Source: Trogon surrucura (taxonomy: Eukaryota; Chordata; Aves; Trogoniformes; Trogonidae). Taken from it: a stretch of 64,000 nt of DNA. Every line of letters begins with the position of its first letter. The first letter of the stretch is position 1. The notes under the pieces are model-generated. The model saw nothing but the letters and a program-made list of their open reading frames with translations. It was not told the origin of the DNA and did not search any database. The translations under genes were made by a program, and so were the position numbers. Below, piece after piece: positions 51,851 to 62,530 of this stretch. The stretch lies in assembly GCA_020746105.1 (NCBI GenBank), contig CM036622.1:9985487-10049486 (forward strand). Direction: 5' to 3'.

Positions 51851-54800
51851 AATAAGGAGAGTCAGTCTGCTTTGTGCTCTGACGTGGCAGAACTGCTTAA
51901 CTACCTTTGTAGAGCACTTTTCTTTATAATATCTAAACTTAAGGCAGCAATAAAATAAGAATGAATGTGCATTTTCATGGCTCTGCCATGATTTAGAGAA
52001 ACTTTGTGAGCTCAGGTTGTAACAGGCAGCAAAACTTAACGTTTTCAAAGGTGGATGGTTGTTTACAGTGTTCCTTATATTTTTAAAGTTCAGACTGGGT
52101 AATCAAGCCTGAAGTCACCCAGAATGGATGGCAATATAGAAGGGTAGAGCTCTGGCTGGAAAGGAAAAAGTGAATAGCAGCTTTTCCAAATTTGGCACTG
52201 AGATACTTTCAGTGGAGTTCTAGGACAATTCTGCTGGAGTCTGCCAGTATCACACAAGAAAGGGTTGCTCAGTAATAGGTTGTCTGCCTCTTTATGTTCA
52301 GTCCACAGAGGATATGGAGTCTATCCCATTTTCTTGAAAAGAAGTCAGATTCAAGCTGGAGGGACATTTGCTCCTGGTTTGGAAAGCGCCAGAGCAAATC
52401 CAAGGAATGGTCCAGATGGACACGATCCCATTTCCCTTGCAATGAGTGCACACTGCAGGCACTCATCACTTTTTGATAATATAGGCAAACCCCAAGTTTT
52501 AGACAAGAGAGAGTATCCTTATGGTACCACTGGCTTTGCCTGCAGTAGTTCTGCAGTTCCCCTCCTGATGTAGTGCCAAGCACCGGGTACAGAGACACGC
52601 TTGTTCTGTGGTGGTAATGAAAGACACGTGACCCTCATGAGGAGCTACCACTTCCCACTATTTTTGTACTCTGTGACACACGGTAGGAGCCCCTGAAGAG
52701 CTATTTCTTCTCTCAGGTGTGGTGTTGGCTTGAGTGATGCAGTGTGGGGAGACTCACGACCTTCAACTTCTTTTCTAGGTCAGGCCAGAGAACTTTTTTC
52801 TCCTCTTTCCTATTAATTTCCCATGTCCTCAGTAAATTATTGAAAGAATAAGATATATCACTCTTGTGAATTCTAACAGAAAGGCAATTATGACTGGAGA
52901 ATGAAACGTTTCACATATGTGAATTGGCTTTTTCTGCAGTCCTCTGTTCTTGACAAGGGAGGGAATCACTTGTTTTGGCCGACCTTAGACCTGCTTGGTC
53001 AGGGAGCTTCAGGTCAGGGAACCTGGGGCTGGGGAGCTGGGGGACAGCCAGAGGAATGGAGGTGTGGCGTGGCATGATAAACAGTGAAAGCAGATTAAAA
53101 TTCACAGGGAAAAAAAGCCAATTTTCATTCATTCTGTGCTGTCACTGAACCTACTAGAAACCTGATTGTTGTGACTTTCTTTTGGAAGGACAGCTGCTAG
53201 TGCTCTAGCCTGATGTGAGTGTGTGCGTGTGTATAGCTAGGGATCTTGGCAATGGCTGAAGAGTGTTTTTCAAGACCTTTCAGGATTTTGCAGTCTCGTT
53301 CGATGTGAACTCGTTACACCTTTAGATGGGAGGAGGCAATTACTTTTCCCCAGTACATTTAACTTGGAGGGCACATGCACGTGGCCCACTGCTAATGCAC
53401 TTACAAAAGCACATCTGCCCAAACCCAGTGATTCGTTCTAGTGCAAAACTGCACAGGGATACATAGTGTGTGTACTTCAGGCAAAAGCATAGTTGTCCCA
53501 TGAAAGTGTACAGAGTTATTGCAAATGCCTGGTAATTCATTTCCCACAGACGACAGTAATAGCTCAAAGGAGCCCTCACAGGCTATAAGGTAAATAAACT
53601 GAGTGTTAATAGCTCCCAGGTAGGCCTGCAGAGCACCACTTGGAGGGTGTTTTTCAGGAAAGGTTCCATGTTGCTGTCACCACTTAGTAGTCCCTGACAG
53701 CAGGATGAATATTTGCTCTGAAAGACCTTGGACTATGAATGTGGAAGATTTTTTTGTGTGTGCGTGTGTTTCACTTTTTGTTTTAAAGGATATATTCTTT
53801 CCTTAAATTTAAAAGTCTTTCAAAGACTAAGAAAATACAACCTTACAGGAAAAGAGAATGCTCAAAATAGGACAAAAGCATAGAAACCCAGCATGTTTCA
53901 GATGTGAGTGCAAAATAACGGAGCAAGTACATCAGTGGGCTGTTGATCAAATATTCAAAGTCCAAGGTCATGTACTTTTCAGTACGTACAGGGGCAGAGT
54001 TTGATCTACTCTTATGTAAAACCTCCTTTCTCCTTAGACAGCTAGCACAAGGGGACAGAGTCCCAGCAGTCTCTGGTTGCTTCCTCTTAAGGAAGCAAAC
54101 CCCGAGAAAGGTGCCACAATCTCTGCCTCATCTTGTGTACGTGGATGATTCATTTTGGTGGGGAACTGGCACAAGGAATGGTCTTGTTGTGAAGTGAATG
54201 TGTCCCAGAGCATCCTTAACCAAACAGCATTTGAGGTTGTAGAATTACTGAAAACACAGCAGGCTTCCTATACCACGCAAAGTGGAGTTTTTAATTTTAC
54301 TTCACAGTCTGTGTTTCTGCTGTCTCAGGGTCAGCAATATAAATGTCACATAACAGGACACTTAGTTCACTTGCCAGTCACAATGGAGTAGATTGTTCCT
54401 CAGCATCGTTCCACTTCAATCAAAGAAGCTTTCTTGGGGATGGATTAGGTAATAAAAGAGAACCACACAGCTTGACTTGGCAAGTGCTTAGGAAACTGGT
54501 AGGAAAAAACCCGCAGGAAAACTTGCTACTTCCTTGTAGCTTGTAATCCAGTTGTGCAGCAGCAGAACAGCCAGTGCCTCTAATGGGCATTGCTGGTCAA
54601 AGACTATAAGCTGCCCCAGTAAAAAGGAGTCTGGGCTTGTACAGTCGTGTAGGTAACCACACTCCTGCTTGTGCTGCATGTTGTAATCCTGTTAAAGGGA
54701 GAAGCCTACAAAAGGGAACAGGGTTGCAGGATTCCTTGTGTAGCTTTTGTGGCCTGTTTACCCTTAGTTCTCCTGCTTGTCTAGAGTGTCTGAGTTTACA

Positions 54801-55176
54801 CAAAGTGGGGAGCAGGTACCTCACACTCAGGGAGACAAAGAGACAGTAGTGGGGTGAGACAATGCAGCCCACAACTGCAAAGATAACTGAGAAATCATCA
54901 CAGAATTATTCTCAGATTTACAATATGCTCCAGTTATCAGTGCTGAAATGAGAGGTGTGACTTGTTCATTTTCTGCTTCTGAAGAATTTACGTTTCCACT
55001 TTAAATAACCTTAATCTAAAATGTTAGGAGTTTGATCAAATTTAAGCATTTTGCTGGTGCCATCAAGTGGCAAAATGTTGGATTGCAGAACTCCAGCAGC
55101 GTCTAAATTCACTCGGTCTGGTATCTCTTGAACAGCAACAGTGAGGAAAATAATCCTTGCCAAGCCTCTTCCAAAG
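51851..55176. other. probable SPMIP4 intron, nothing recognised
   Basis: Unique sequence with chance frames, the longest about 109 codons, without family similarity. Confidence 0.4.
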
Positions 55177-55212
<36 letters not shown>

Positions 55213-55227
55213 ATATATATGTATATT
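55177..55227. repeat. compound dinucleotide repeat (AT)n(GT)n(AT)n
   Basis: AT repeats run into about eight GT units and return to AT. The tract sits directly against the CR1 endonuclease fragment. Confidence 0.95.
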
Positions 55228-55400
55228 GGCAGGCAGGGCAGATGAAGAGGGAGCTCCATCTGGGGATGGAAGAGGAGCTGACAGAGATTTTATGGGTCAG
55301 GATTAAAGAGGGGGCATGGACAGGTGACTTTATGGTGGGTGTCTACTACAGGCCACCTGACGCGTCGTCTGCATCTTCCATTCCTCTTCTCCAGGGAAGC
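55228..55400 (+). mobile_element. CR1 LINE endonuclease-region fragment
   Basis: Short sense fragment encoding WVRIKEGAWTGDFMVGVYYR followed by PPD. The GVYYRPP block is characteristic of the CR1 apurinic/apyrimidinic endonuclease domain. It is wedged between two microsatellites (55.18 and 55.55 kb). It is the only part of the N-terminal half of ORF2 that I see in the window. Confidence 0.65.
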
Positions 55401-55547
55401 CCGCAGAGCTGAGGGGTATCCTTGAACTTCTGTAAGTCAGCCCTCAGCAGCAGTATGTTCTGCTCCCAGAGCTTTCCTGTAAGTCAGTAATGGTGATTTG
55501 AAACCTACCTGAGTGTTTGGACAACAGAGATTTGGCATCATCATTTG

Positions 55548-55590
55548 TCTCTGTCTGTCTGTCTGTCTGTCTGCCTGTCTGTCTATCTAT

Positions 55591-55636
<46 letters not shown>

Positions 55637-55647
55637 CTCCATCTATC
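55548..55647. repeat. compound tetranucleotide repeat (CTGT)n(CTAT)n
   Basis: About 100 bp of TCTG units changing to TCTA units with a few interruptions (CTGCCTGT, ATTTATC, TCTCC). Likely length-polymorphic. Confidence 0.95.
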
Positions 55648-56139
55648 AGCTAGTTTTGGAACTGGTTTCAGTGGAAGTGGCACCACCCTGAATATATTCT
55701 AAAGAAGAAACTGGTTGTGGTAAGAGGCTAGAAAAAGGAGCCCTAACTCAGAAAGCGGAGCCCAGAGCATTTCCCCTCAGCTGTTGTCTAGACAGCTCTC
55801 TTCTTTCACAACAGTTTTCTGAAAAAGGTGAGCACCAACTTTTTATGTTTGTGCTTATGGGATTTGTGGATGCTGTGTATTAGGCCAATAGAGACATTTT
55901 TAAGGTCAGGAAGGGCGTTTGGGACAACAGACAACGGCAAAAAATAAATATGGAAATTTAGAACGTCGAGTGTTTCAGCAAAACATTGTGTGGAGATTTG
56001 TGGGCACTAATATATTCCCACATTAATATTTATGGAATTGTGAAAAGAGCAGAAGCTTAAATTGCCCACTTTTGGAATGCAGATATTCAGACATCTCAGT
56101 CTACATTGTAGTCTAACCTGTTAGTTGTCTGTTGCTGTT

Positions 56140-56375
56140 CTTGTTTAAAACATTTCATTTAAACATTTTGACTCTGAGAAGTACATGTCTAGCCTTCCTT
56201 GGCCAGGGGTCTATGCCAGTACCATGAGTTTGATGTCCTTTATCAAATGTATGTGGAGACTTATCCTCTGCCCTGTTCTCTTCTGCAGGTACAGTTAGTG
56301 CAATTCTTCCATGCTCCCTTTCTGCTCCCTGGAGGAGCTTGTAGCAGTTGAGGGGATTCCATGAACTCTTTCTAT
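56140..56375 (-). pseudogene. SPMIP4: SPMIP4 (C7orf31) exon with stop and frameshifts
   Basis: The acceptor is TTTCTTTCAG|ATAG. Recognisable residues are GAEREHG, then KGHQTHG and PWPRK, matching GAEREYG, KGHQHYG and TWPRK in the human protein as I recall it. Spliced from the 58.4 kb exon at the first AG, the frame meets TAG at 56372-56374, where human has Tyr. Conserved residues (KEFMESPQLLQAPP, like QELRESLQQCRLP) continue in that frame before a one-base shift to the GAEREHG frame. A further shift follows PWPRK, where the FYYLTQNK-like part lies in another frame. Using the AG created by the TAG, 4 nt downstream, would skip the stop and enter the GAEREHG frame directly. The left boundary is approximate. 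Confidence 0.7.
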
Positions 56376-56984
56376 CTGAAAGAAAAAAACACCCCAAAAT
56401 ATCTTCTAATGGCAGCAACAGTGATGGTTACTTGAAGTCCTTTAAACAACGGCAACTTGGCTTTATTTTCTTGGCTCTCAGTTCCTCAGCTATGGGTTAT
56501 GCTCTTATGGTGAACTGTCACTAGGAGAAGTAAGCACAATGGTGATTGGCAATTGTTTAATGAAGGTTGAATCAAGTCTATCATGTTTTGATCAGTAAGA
56601 GGAAGAAAGAAGGTGATAGATATGTGCAGCACGTACGTCTTACAGTGAAACTGAGTCTCAGCTGCCAGCATGTAGATACCTGCCTTGTCCCTTCAGTACT
56701 GCGCAAGTGGCCTAAGGACAGTGAATATATGCAATGGCACAGATGGAAGCTTTAGCATCTAATTCCAGCTGATTTCAGAATTTGTTATCTGTGCATTTGA
56801 AAACCTCCCCTCTCCATCTCCAGGGAGGGGTGAGGAATGTTACTGTTTAGTAGCTGCAGTTCACACTGAATGCACTCGTCAGGCACTTCACATGGGTATG
56901 CTAGTGGCTGAGGATACTCAGTACATTTCCATACATCTGTGTCATTTGGAACCAAGCAGTTAGATGTGTTTAGATGCATGTATC

Positions 56985-57180
56985 ACCAGAGCAGAGCAGA
57001 GGGGCAGAATCTCCTCTCTGGTTCTGCTGGCCACGCCTCTTTTGATGTAGCCCAGGATGCAGTTGTCCTTCTGGGCTGTGAGCGGGTCCATGTTGGCTCA
57101 TGCCCAGCTTTTTGGAATTCCTTCTGTGGGGTTTAGCACCACTCTGCTGCTCCTTTATCCATTTTGCCAGGGTGCAGAGG
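56985..57180 (-). mobile_element. degraded CR1 LINE fragment
   Basis: Antisense remnant whose plus-strand text GTAGCCCAGGATGCAGTTGT and CTTCTGGGCTGTGAG mirrors the CR1 segment coding QKANCILGY. It is old and lacks a 3' tail; the boundaries are approximate. Confidence 0.5.
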
Positions 57181-58353
57181 GCAATATGTTCATATTATGT
57201 GATGAACCAAAACAGGTACCTGATGTGCCGTAGATGATCAGAAAGCTTTTCTGTTTTTAGGTTTCTGAAGAAACCCAGTCATCTGTTTCTTAAGTTCTGT
57301 CTAAAGCCTTGTTTCCCCTTTCTGAAAGCAGGTGGGCAGATGTGAAGTTCCCTGCATGGCTGTGGAGTTTGTATTCATTAAGCTGACTCTCACTGGAAGC
57401 AGTAATAAATTATTCCTGTTGACTGCTATCTGTAGATTGCTAAGTTGCTGAACAACCACTTTGCCTTAGACAGAAAAGAGAAGCATCACACACAAAGGTC
57501 TGATCATCCGTTCACTCCAACCAGGACTTTGTTAAACTTAAAATTTGTCCAGGTATCCTTCTTACAGAGAAACATTTATAACTGGTATTGATCCAGTGAT
57601 ATTGAAGATCTCAAGGACACAGAAAAAAATGTCTTCCCAGAGAGTATCAAAAGAGAGCAAGGGTGAACAAAGTTTTAAAGAATATATAATGAACAATCCT
57701 CAAGAGTCTCAGCAATACAGTCAATGAGATGCTAATTCACTATTATACACTAATACACATTAATATAGTATATTAATACACTATTGCCATTTCTAACTTC
57801 CATGGTAATAGATTTAATCTTAATTCTGACAGCGAACTTCCAGCTTTGTGGCTCTTTTGTTCTGACAAAAAAAAAAAAAGCAAAAAGCTAATGTTCTGGG
57901 CTCAGAACATCAGTTCAATAGTGCCTCCTCTAATTTGAAAATATTACGTTTTTAGTCTAGAAAAAAAAAGGTTCAGAACAGGAGTAGATCAAAGAATAAC
58001 GTGATAGATGTTAGTGATTGTTTTGTGAAATATATTCCTTCTTTTTTCCAAATTAGAAAGACAGTATACATGGGGTTTTTTTCATTTTTTATGAAAGTTA
58101 TTTCAGAAGATTTTGGGACCTAAAGCCAAAGTAGAATATATTTTAGCAGTCCTCTTTTCAGTTGTAATCAACATATTTCCCAGGGAACTGACAGGCTATT
58201 GCACAAAATAGAAAATGTTTTGTTTCATTAAAGCAACAAGAAAAAAATTGTCTTGCTAGAAGAACATAACCATTAGAAAATACTTTTGGTAACAGTAAAT
58301 GGATATAAAGTATTTTTAACAGAATCATTTACCTTTACAAACTGTGTTCTTAC
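57181..58353. other. SPMIP4 intron, AT-rich
   Basis: Lies between recognised exons. Several A-runs and an AATACACTATT-type AT-rich patch near 57.75 kb; no exon seen. Confidence 0.45.
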
Positions 58354-58504
58354 CTGTCTTGTGAGACAGTTAGATGCGAATTTTGAAATGGAGTTAGTAC
58401 TTGATTGGGCTCAATGGTTCTTGATGGGATTTTAGTTCTCTTGATTTCACTGTAGTAGTGGGGCAGGTCAGGCAGCAGAGGCAGCTTGTTTCTTATGTGA
58501 GATT
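58354..58504 (-). pseudogene. SPMIP4: SPMIP4 (C7orf31) 5'-proximal exon, intact
   Basis: SPMIP4 (formerly C7orf31) is a microtubule inner protein of the sperm flagellum and is the vertebrate neighbour of CYCS. This 151-nt exon has a pyrimidine tract and acceptor (TTCCCTTAG|AATC) and a strong donor (GACAG|GTAAGA). It is open in one frame (partial codon, 49 codons, two bases over), with residues ending TPFQNSHLTVSQDR, similar to my memory of the human segment ending RPTASEDR. The exon itself shows no damage. It is filed as pseudogene because other exons of the same gene are broken. The start codon must lie in a further exon to the right. Confidence 0.65.
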
Positions 58505-59339
58505 CTAAGGGAAGATACAGGGATACAATACCAAATATCAAAGGTTTTCTTAGTGCATCTGGATGCTAAGGAGGAAACATAGGTGACTTCTGCCTAATTC
58601 TGGCAAGTGCGATTGCTTTTACTACTTGTTATTTGTACCAGATGAGAAAATAAAACAATGAAAAAGAGGCAAGGAGATGTGATACTGTTGTGTTGTGTTA
58701 CTGATGAACGGAAGCTACAAAGAAAGTTTCAAGTAAGGGGAGGAGAAAGTTTGGACGTGGACTCAGAATGTTTCATTTGTGAAAGTCTCACTTGGTGAAT
58801 TTGGATTCACTGTAAGTTTCCAGTTCCGCTCTGAAAAAGATGGTATTAAACTGGTGATACCGAGGATACTTTAATAGAAAATAATATTTTGCTTAGAAAT
58901 TATTTTTTGGATTGCTGTGATTTTTGTCTTTCTACCTCTGTGCCAAGGGAAAATGCTTTAGTCCTCCTTTCACTTGAATGAAATTGTATTTCAGTTCTGG
59001 TTCATAAGCTCTTTGTGAGGAGAGATGCTCTATTGGGTCAGTGTAAACCCCTTTGCTCTCTAGAATACCATGCAGGCATTTAGATCTGAACAAATTGCCT
59101 CTGGTCTGAGCTGCTCTGTTGTGCAAAAGAAAAGCACAAGGACTTGTACATTCTACCCAGTGATGCTCTGGCTCACAGCATCCAGTTTTCTCTGGAAAAA
59201 AAAAAACCACCATCAACTTCTTAGATGAGTTCTCCCCTGTCCACCAGGAGCCAGCAGAGCATTCCCTCGTACGTGTGCTCTGCTGCTTCTGAGAGAATCC
59301 TGGTTTTCCTGAGGAAGCCCTCAGGAGCCCATTTGCCCT

Positions 59340-59458
59340 CTGACAAGCCTCAGAGCGCGGGGCAGGCGGCAGCGCGACTCCGGCCGCCGGGTGGAGGCGA
59401 GCGGGAGCGGGCGCAGCAGCGCGGAGCCGGGGAGGGCGCGCAGGAAGGCGGGGAAAGT
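59340..59458. promoter_or_regulatory. isolated 120-bp CpG-rich block upstream of SPMIP4
   Basis: Very GC-rich with many CpGs (CGCGGGG, CCGGCCGCCGGG, GCGCGCAGG) in otherwise AT-rich DNA. It lies about 840 bp upstream, in the sense of transcription, of the first recognised SPMIP4 exon and ends sharply at a T-run and a young CR1. It could be what remains of the SPMIP4 promoter island, cut by the insertion. No transcription start or donor can be assigned. Confidence 0.35.
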
Positions 59459-59486
59459 GAATTTTTTTTTTTTTTTTAATTTTTTG

Positions 59487-60138
59487 GTGGACAGCAGGAT
59501 GCCCATGAGCCAACACTGTGCCCTTGTGGCCAGGAAGGCCAATGGCATCCTGGGGTGTATTAGAAGGGGGGTGGTTAGTAGGTCGAGAGAGGTTCTCCTT
59601 CCCCTCTACTCTGCCCTGGTGAGACCCCATCTGGAATATTGTGTCCAGTTCTGGGCCCCTCAGTTCAAGAAGGACAGGGAACTGCTGGAGGGAGTCCAGC
59701 ACAGGGCAACTAGGATGATTAAGGGAGTGGAGCATCTCCCTTATGAGGAAAGACTGAGGGAGCTGGGGCTCTTTAGTTTGGAGAAGAGGAGACTGAGGGG
59801 TGACCTCATTAATGTTTACAAATATCTAAAGGGTGAGTGTCACGAGGATGGAGCCAGGCTCTTCTCGGTGACAACCACTGATAGAACAAGGGGTAGTGGG
59901 CTGAAACTGGAACATAAGAGGTTCTGCTTAAACTCGAGAAGAAACTTCTCAGTGAGGGTGACGGAACACTGGAACAGGCTGCCCAGAGAGGCTGTGGAGT
60001 CTCCTTCTCTGGAGACATTCAAGACCCGCCTAGACACGTTCCTGTGTAGCATAATCTCGGCGTTCCTGCTCTGGCAGGGGGATTGGACTTGATGATCTTT
60101 CGAGGTCCCTTCCAATCCCTGACATTCTGTGATTCTGT
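59487..60138 (+). mobile_element. CR1 LINE, 5'-truncated, young
   Basis: Sense copy very similar to the 40.3-41.0 kb element read on its own strand. It encodes [60 protein letters not shown] and [19 protein letters not shown] in one open frame to a stop at 60090-60092, then a 3' UTR and a tail ATTCTGTGATTCTGTGA. The 5' junction abuts a T-run (59461-59484) and a CpG-rich block. It is among the youngest elements in the window. Confidence 0.92.
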
Positions 60139-60296
60139 GAAGCCCAGTAGGGGTGTGTAATAACATTTAGTAGAAGTTCAAAGGTACAAAGGAGAGCACT
60201 GAATTCACTCTGCTCTCCACAAGCTGTGACAGCGCTCCTTTTGACTAAAAAACAATGACTCTGTTGAGGGTTAAGACTGGACTGGCCATTAAATGC

Positions 60297-61023
60297 TGAC
60301 AGATGCTCTCTAACCCTTCTCCCTCCCCAAGAGAAAAGGGAAAGGGAATGAAGCAGAGGGACTTACGGATTGGGGGAAAAAAACTAAAGCAGCTTTAATA
60401 AAACAATAATGAAAATAATGAACTATATCCAAATAACATACAAAACCAGTATCAAACCTGACTCCCTCCTCTGACAGTAATCCCCATAGATGCTGCAGAG
60501 CAGGCAGCACTGGGGAAGCCCCAGGCTCAGCGGCAGAGGGGAGCTGGATATAGCAGCTGAATTTGGGAACTTGGGATCGGGATCAAAGGCAGAAGAATGG
60601 ACAGTCCTGCTTGTATGTCAACCATTGAAGAAGAGAGCTTAACCTCCATGATCCCTCAGCTTTATGCTGAGTATGATGTACATGGAATGGAATACTCTTG
60701 TTGGTCACTCGCCCTGTCTGTTACTGGAGATGCAACCTTTTACCTCCTTGGAACTTCTTCATTTCCCTTCAACAGGGAAATGTTCTTCACCTCCAACAGG
60801 GGGTGCAAGATCCAGCAGTGACTTTGGTCGCTATAGGAACAAGTATAAGCAAGACCTTCTCTGCATACCAGTCCCAGGCAGTAACTGTAAACATAGGTTT
60901 ATAGCAGACACTATCTGCAAAAACAGGCTGCTGACTTCAGAAAGTGCAGCCTCCTAGAAGAGACTGAGCTGAAAAGGAAAATCACTGAATAGAATTCATT
61001 CTGTTCTAGCTTGAGCCAGGACA
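60297..61023 (-). mobile_element. solo LTR of the same avian endogenous retrovirus family
   Basis: Second copy of the repeat at 23853-24536, about 730 bp, bounded by TG...CA on the minus strand (TGTCCTGGCTCAAG ... CATCTGTCA). Shared landmarks include the purine-rich stretch near its left edge and the block CTGGGGAAGCCCCAGGCTCA. It lies about 160 bp right of the young CR1 copy. No internal genes or clear target-site duplication were seen. Confidence 0.6.
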
Positions 61024-62004
61024 GGCTCATCAAATGAAGAAGGCAGAGAGTCCTTTGTTTTGCCTCCTTATATTTTGAGTAGTACCTTTAAACCATTTCT
61101 GCATTGCTCTGCACTTAATGGGCTGCTTGCTTTTGGATATGAACCTTACAATGGCAGGAGGAGCCTGAGGAGAGTCTCGAGGAGAAAGGAACAATGCATA
61201 TTCATCTCACTGGTACATGTTTGCTATCCTGACTTTGGGAAAGCTTCGACAAAAGGGATGTTTTGATCAAGCCCTCTTCTTCTCAAGCATGTGCCAGTGA
61301 AATACAGCAGATTTTACTTTGCCTTATTAAAATAGGAAACTAATTTGAAAATATTTGAAATATGTTATTCTTCTAGGATGTCTGGGGATTTGGGCCATAT
61401 GTATTATAAGAAAATAAGCTGATGTAGCATGTTCAAATGAAAAAAATTCAGATGAACTCTGTAATGCTGGCAGTTTCTAGAGTGTTGGGTGGTCTGTTAC
61501 AGTATCTACATGAGCGCTATGGGAATCCTATACTGATGACACAGATTCAAGTACTGCTGGCTTGCAAAGAGAAAAATGATCAGATGTTGATTCACAACCT
61601 ACAAGTGGACAAGAAACAGAAGCCAGATTTTCCTTCCAGCAGGACTACTGTGGTTTTGTAATGCAATGCAGTTCTAAGTCCTGACTATTCAGACCCTAGC
61701 AGAATTTCCTCTCTATCCAGCTTTATTAACCTTTCTGAGAAATATATATATGGCTGCCAGAGTTACAGCTGATGCCTGTGTGACTGGTAGCTTTTTTGCC
61801 TCTGCCTGTTGCACATACAGGGAGGTGTCACAGTTCATAGCTTATCTTTGCTGCTCTGCGACAGCAGCTGCCCGCTGAGGCAGGGATCTATGCCACCAAT
61901 TTTACTTCATCAGTATCTCAGCATTTCAACCATCATCCATAGCACCTGATCATGATCTGGCTGCATCCAGCTCCAAGTCCATGATTTACATATAGGCTTA
62001 CACT
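61024..62004. other. no gene recognised
   Basis: Unique sequence between the second LTR and a CR1 fragment, with short chance frames only. Confidence 0.5.
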
Positions 62005-62530
62005 CATAGGATCATAGAATCATTTAGATTGGAAGAGACCTTTAAGATCATTGAGTCCAACCATTAACCTAGTAATGCCAAGTCCACCACTAAACCATGT
62101 TCCTAAGCACCACATTAAATACCTTCAGGGATGGTGACTCCACCACTTCCCTGGGCAGCCTGTTCCAATGCTTAACAACCCTTTCAGTGGAGAAATTCTC
62201 CTTGATGTCCAGTCTAAACCTCCCCTGGCACAACTTGAGGCGGTTTCCTCTTGTCCTATCATGTGTTACTTGGCTGAAGAGACTGATCCTCACCTCGCTA
62301 CAACCTCCTTTCAGATAGTTATAGAGAGTGATAAGCTCTCCCCTCAGCCTCCTTTGCTCCAGGCTGAACAGCTCCAGTTCCCTCAGCTGCTCCTTGTAAG
62401 ACTTTTTTCTCTTTTACCAGCTTTTTTGCACTTCTTTGGAGACCCTCCAGTGCCTCAATATCTTTTGTGTAGTGAGGGACCCAAAACTGAACACTGGATT
62501 TGATGTGTGGCCTCACCAGCGCCAAGTATT
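62005..62530 (-). mobile_element. CR1 LINE 3' fragment
   Basis: Antisense fragment starting at the tail AGGATCATAGAATCATT, followed by GATTGGAAGAGACC. The ORF2 C-terminus is readable on the minus strand as [20 protein letters not shown] and [12 protein letters not shown], then RPHIKSSVQFWVPHYTKD in a shifted frame. It resembles the 38.5 kb subfamily more than the 40.3 and 59.5 kb copies. Confidence 0.85.

Noticed and set aside
58932-59735. 267-codon minus-strand open frame
   Set aside because: It runs antisense through a CR1 copy, a poly-T run (giving a Lys run) and the CpG block. It is a patchwork of unrelated sequence, not a gene.
59391-60092. 233-codon plus-strand open frame as a host gene
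   Set aside because: It is CR1 ORF2 C-terminus fused by chance to the T-run (Phe run) and GC block.
23853-61023. A full provirus bounded by the two LTRs
   Set aside because: The 36 kb between them contains CYCS and SPMIP4 host sequence and no retroviral genes.
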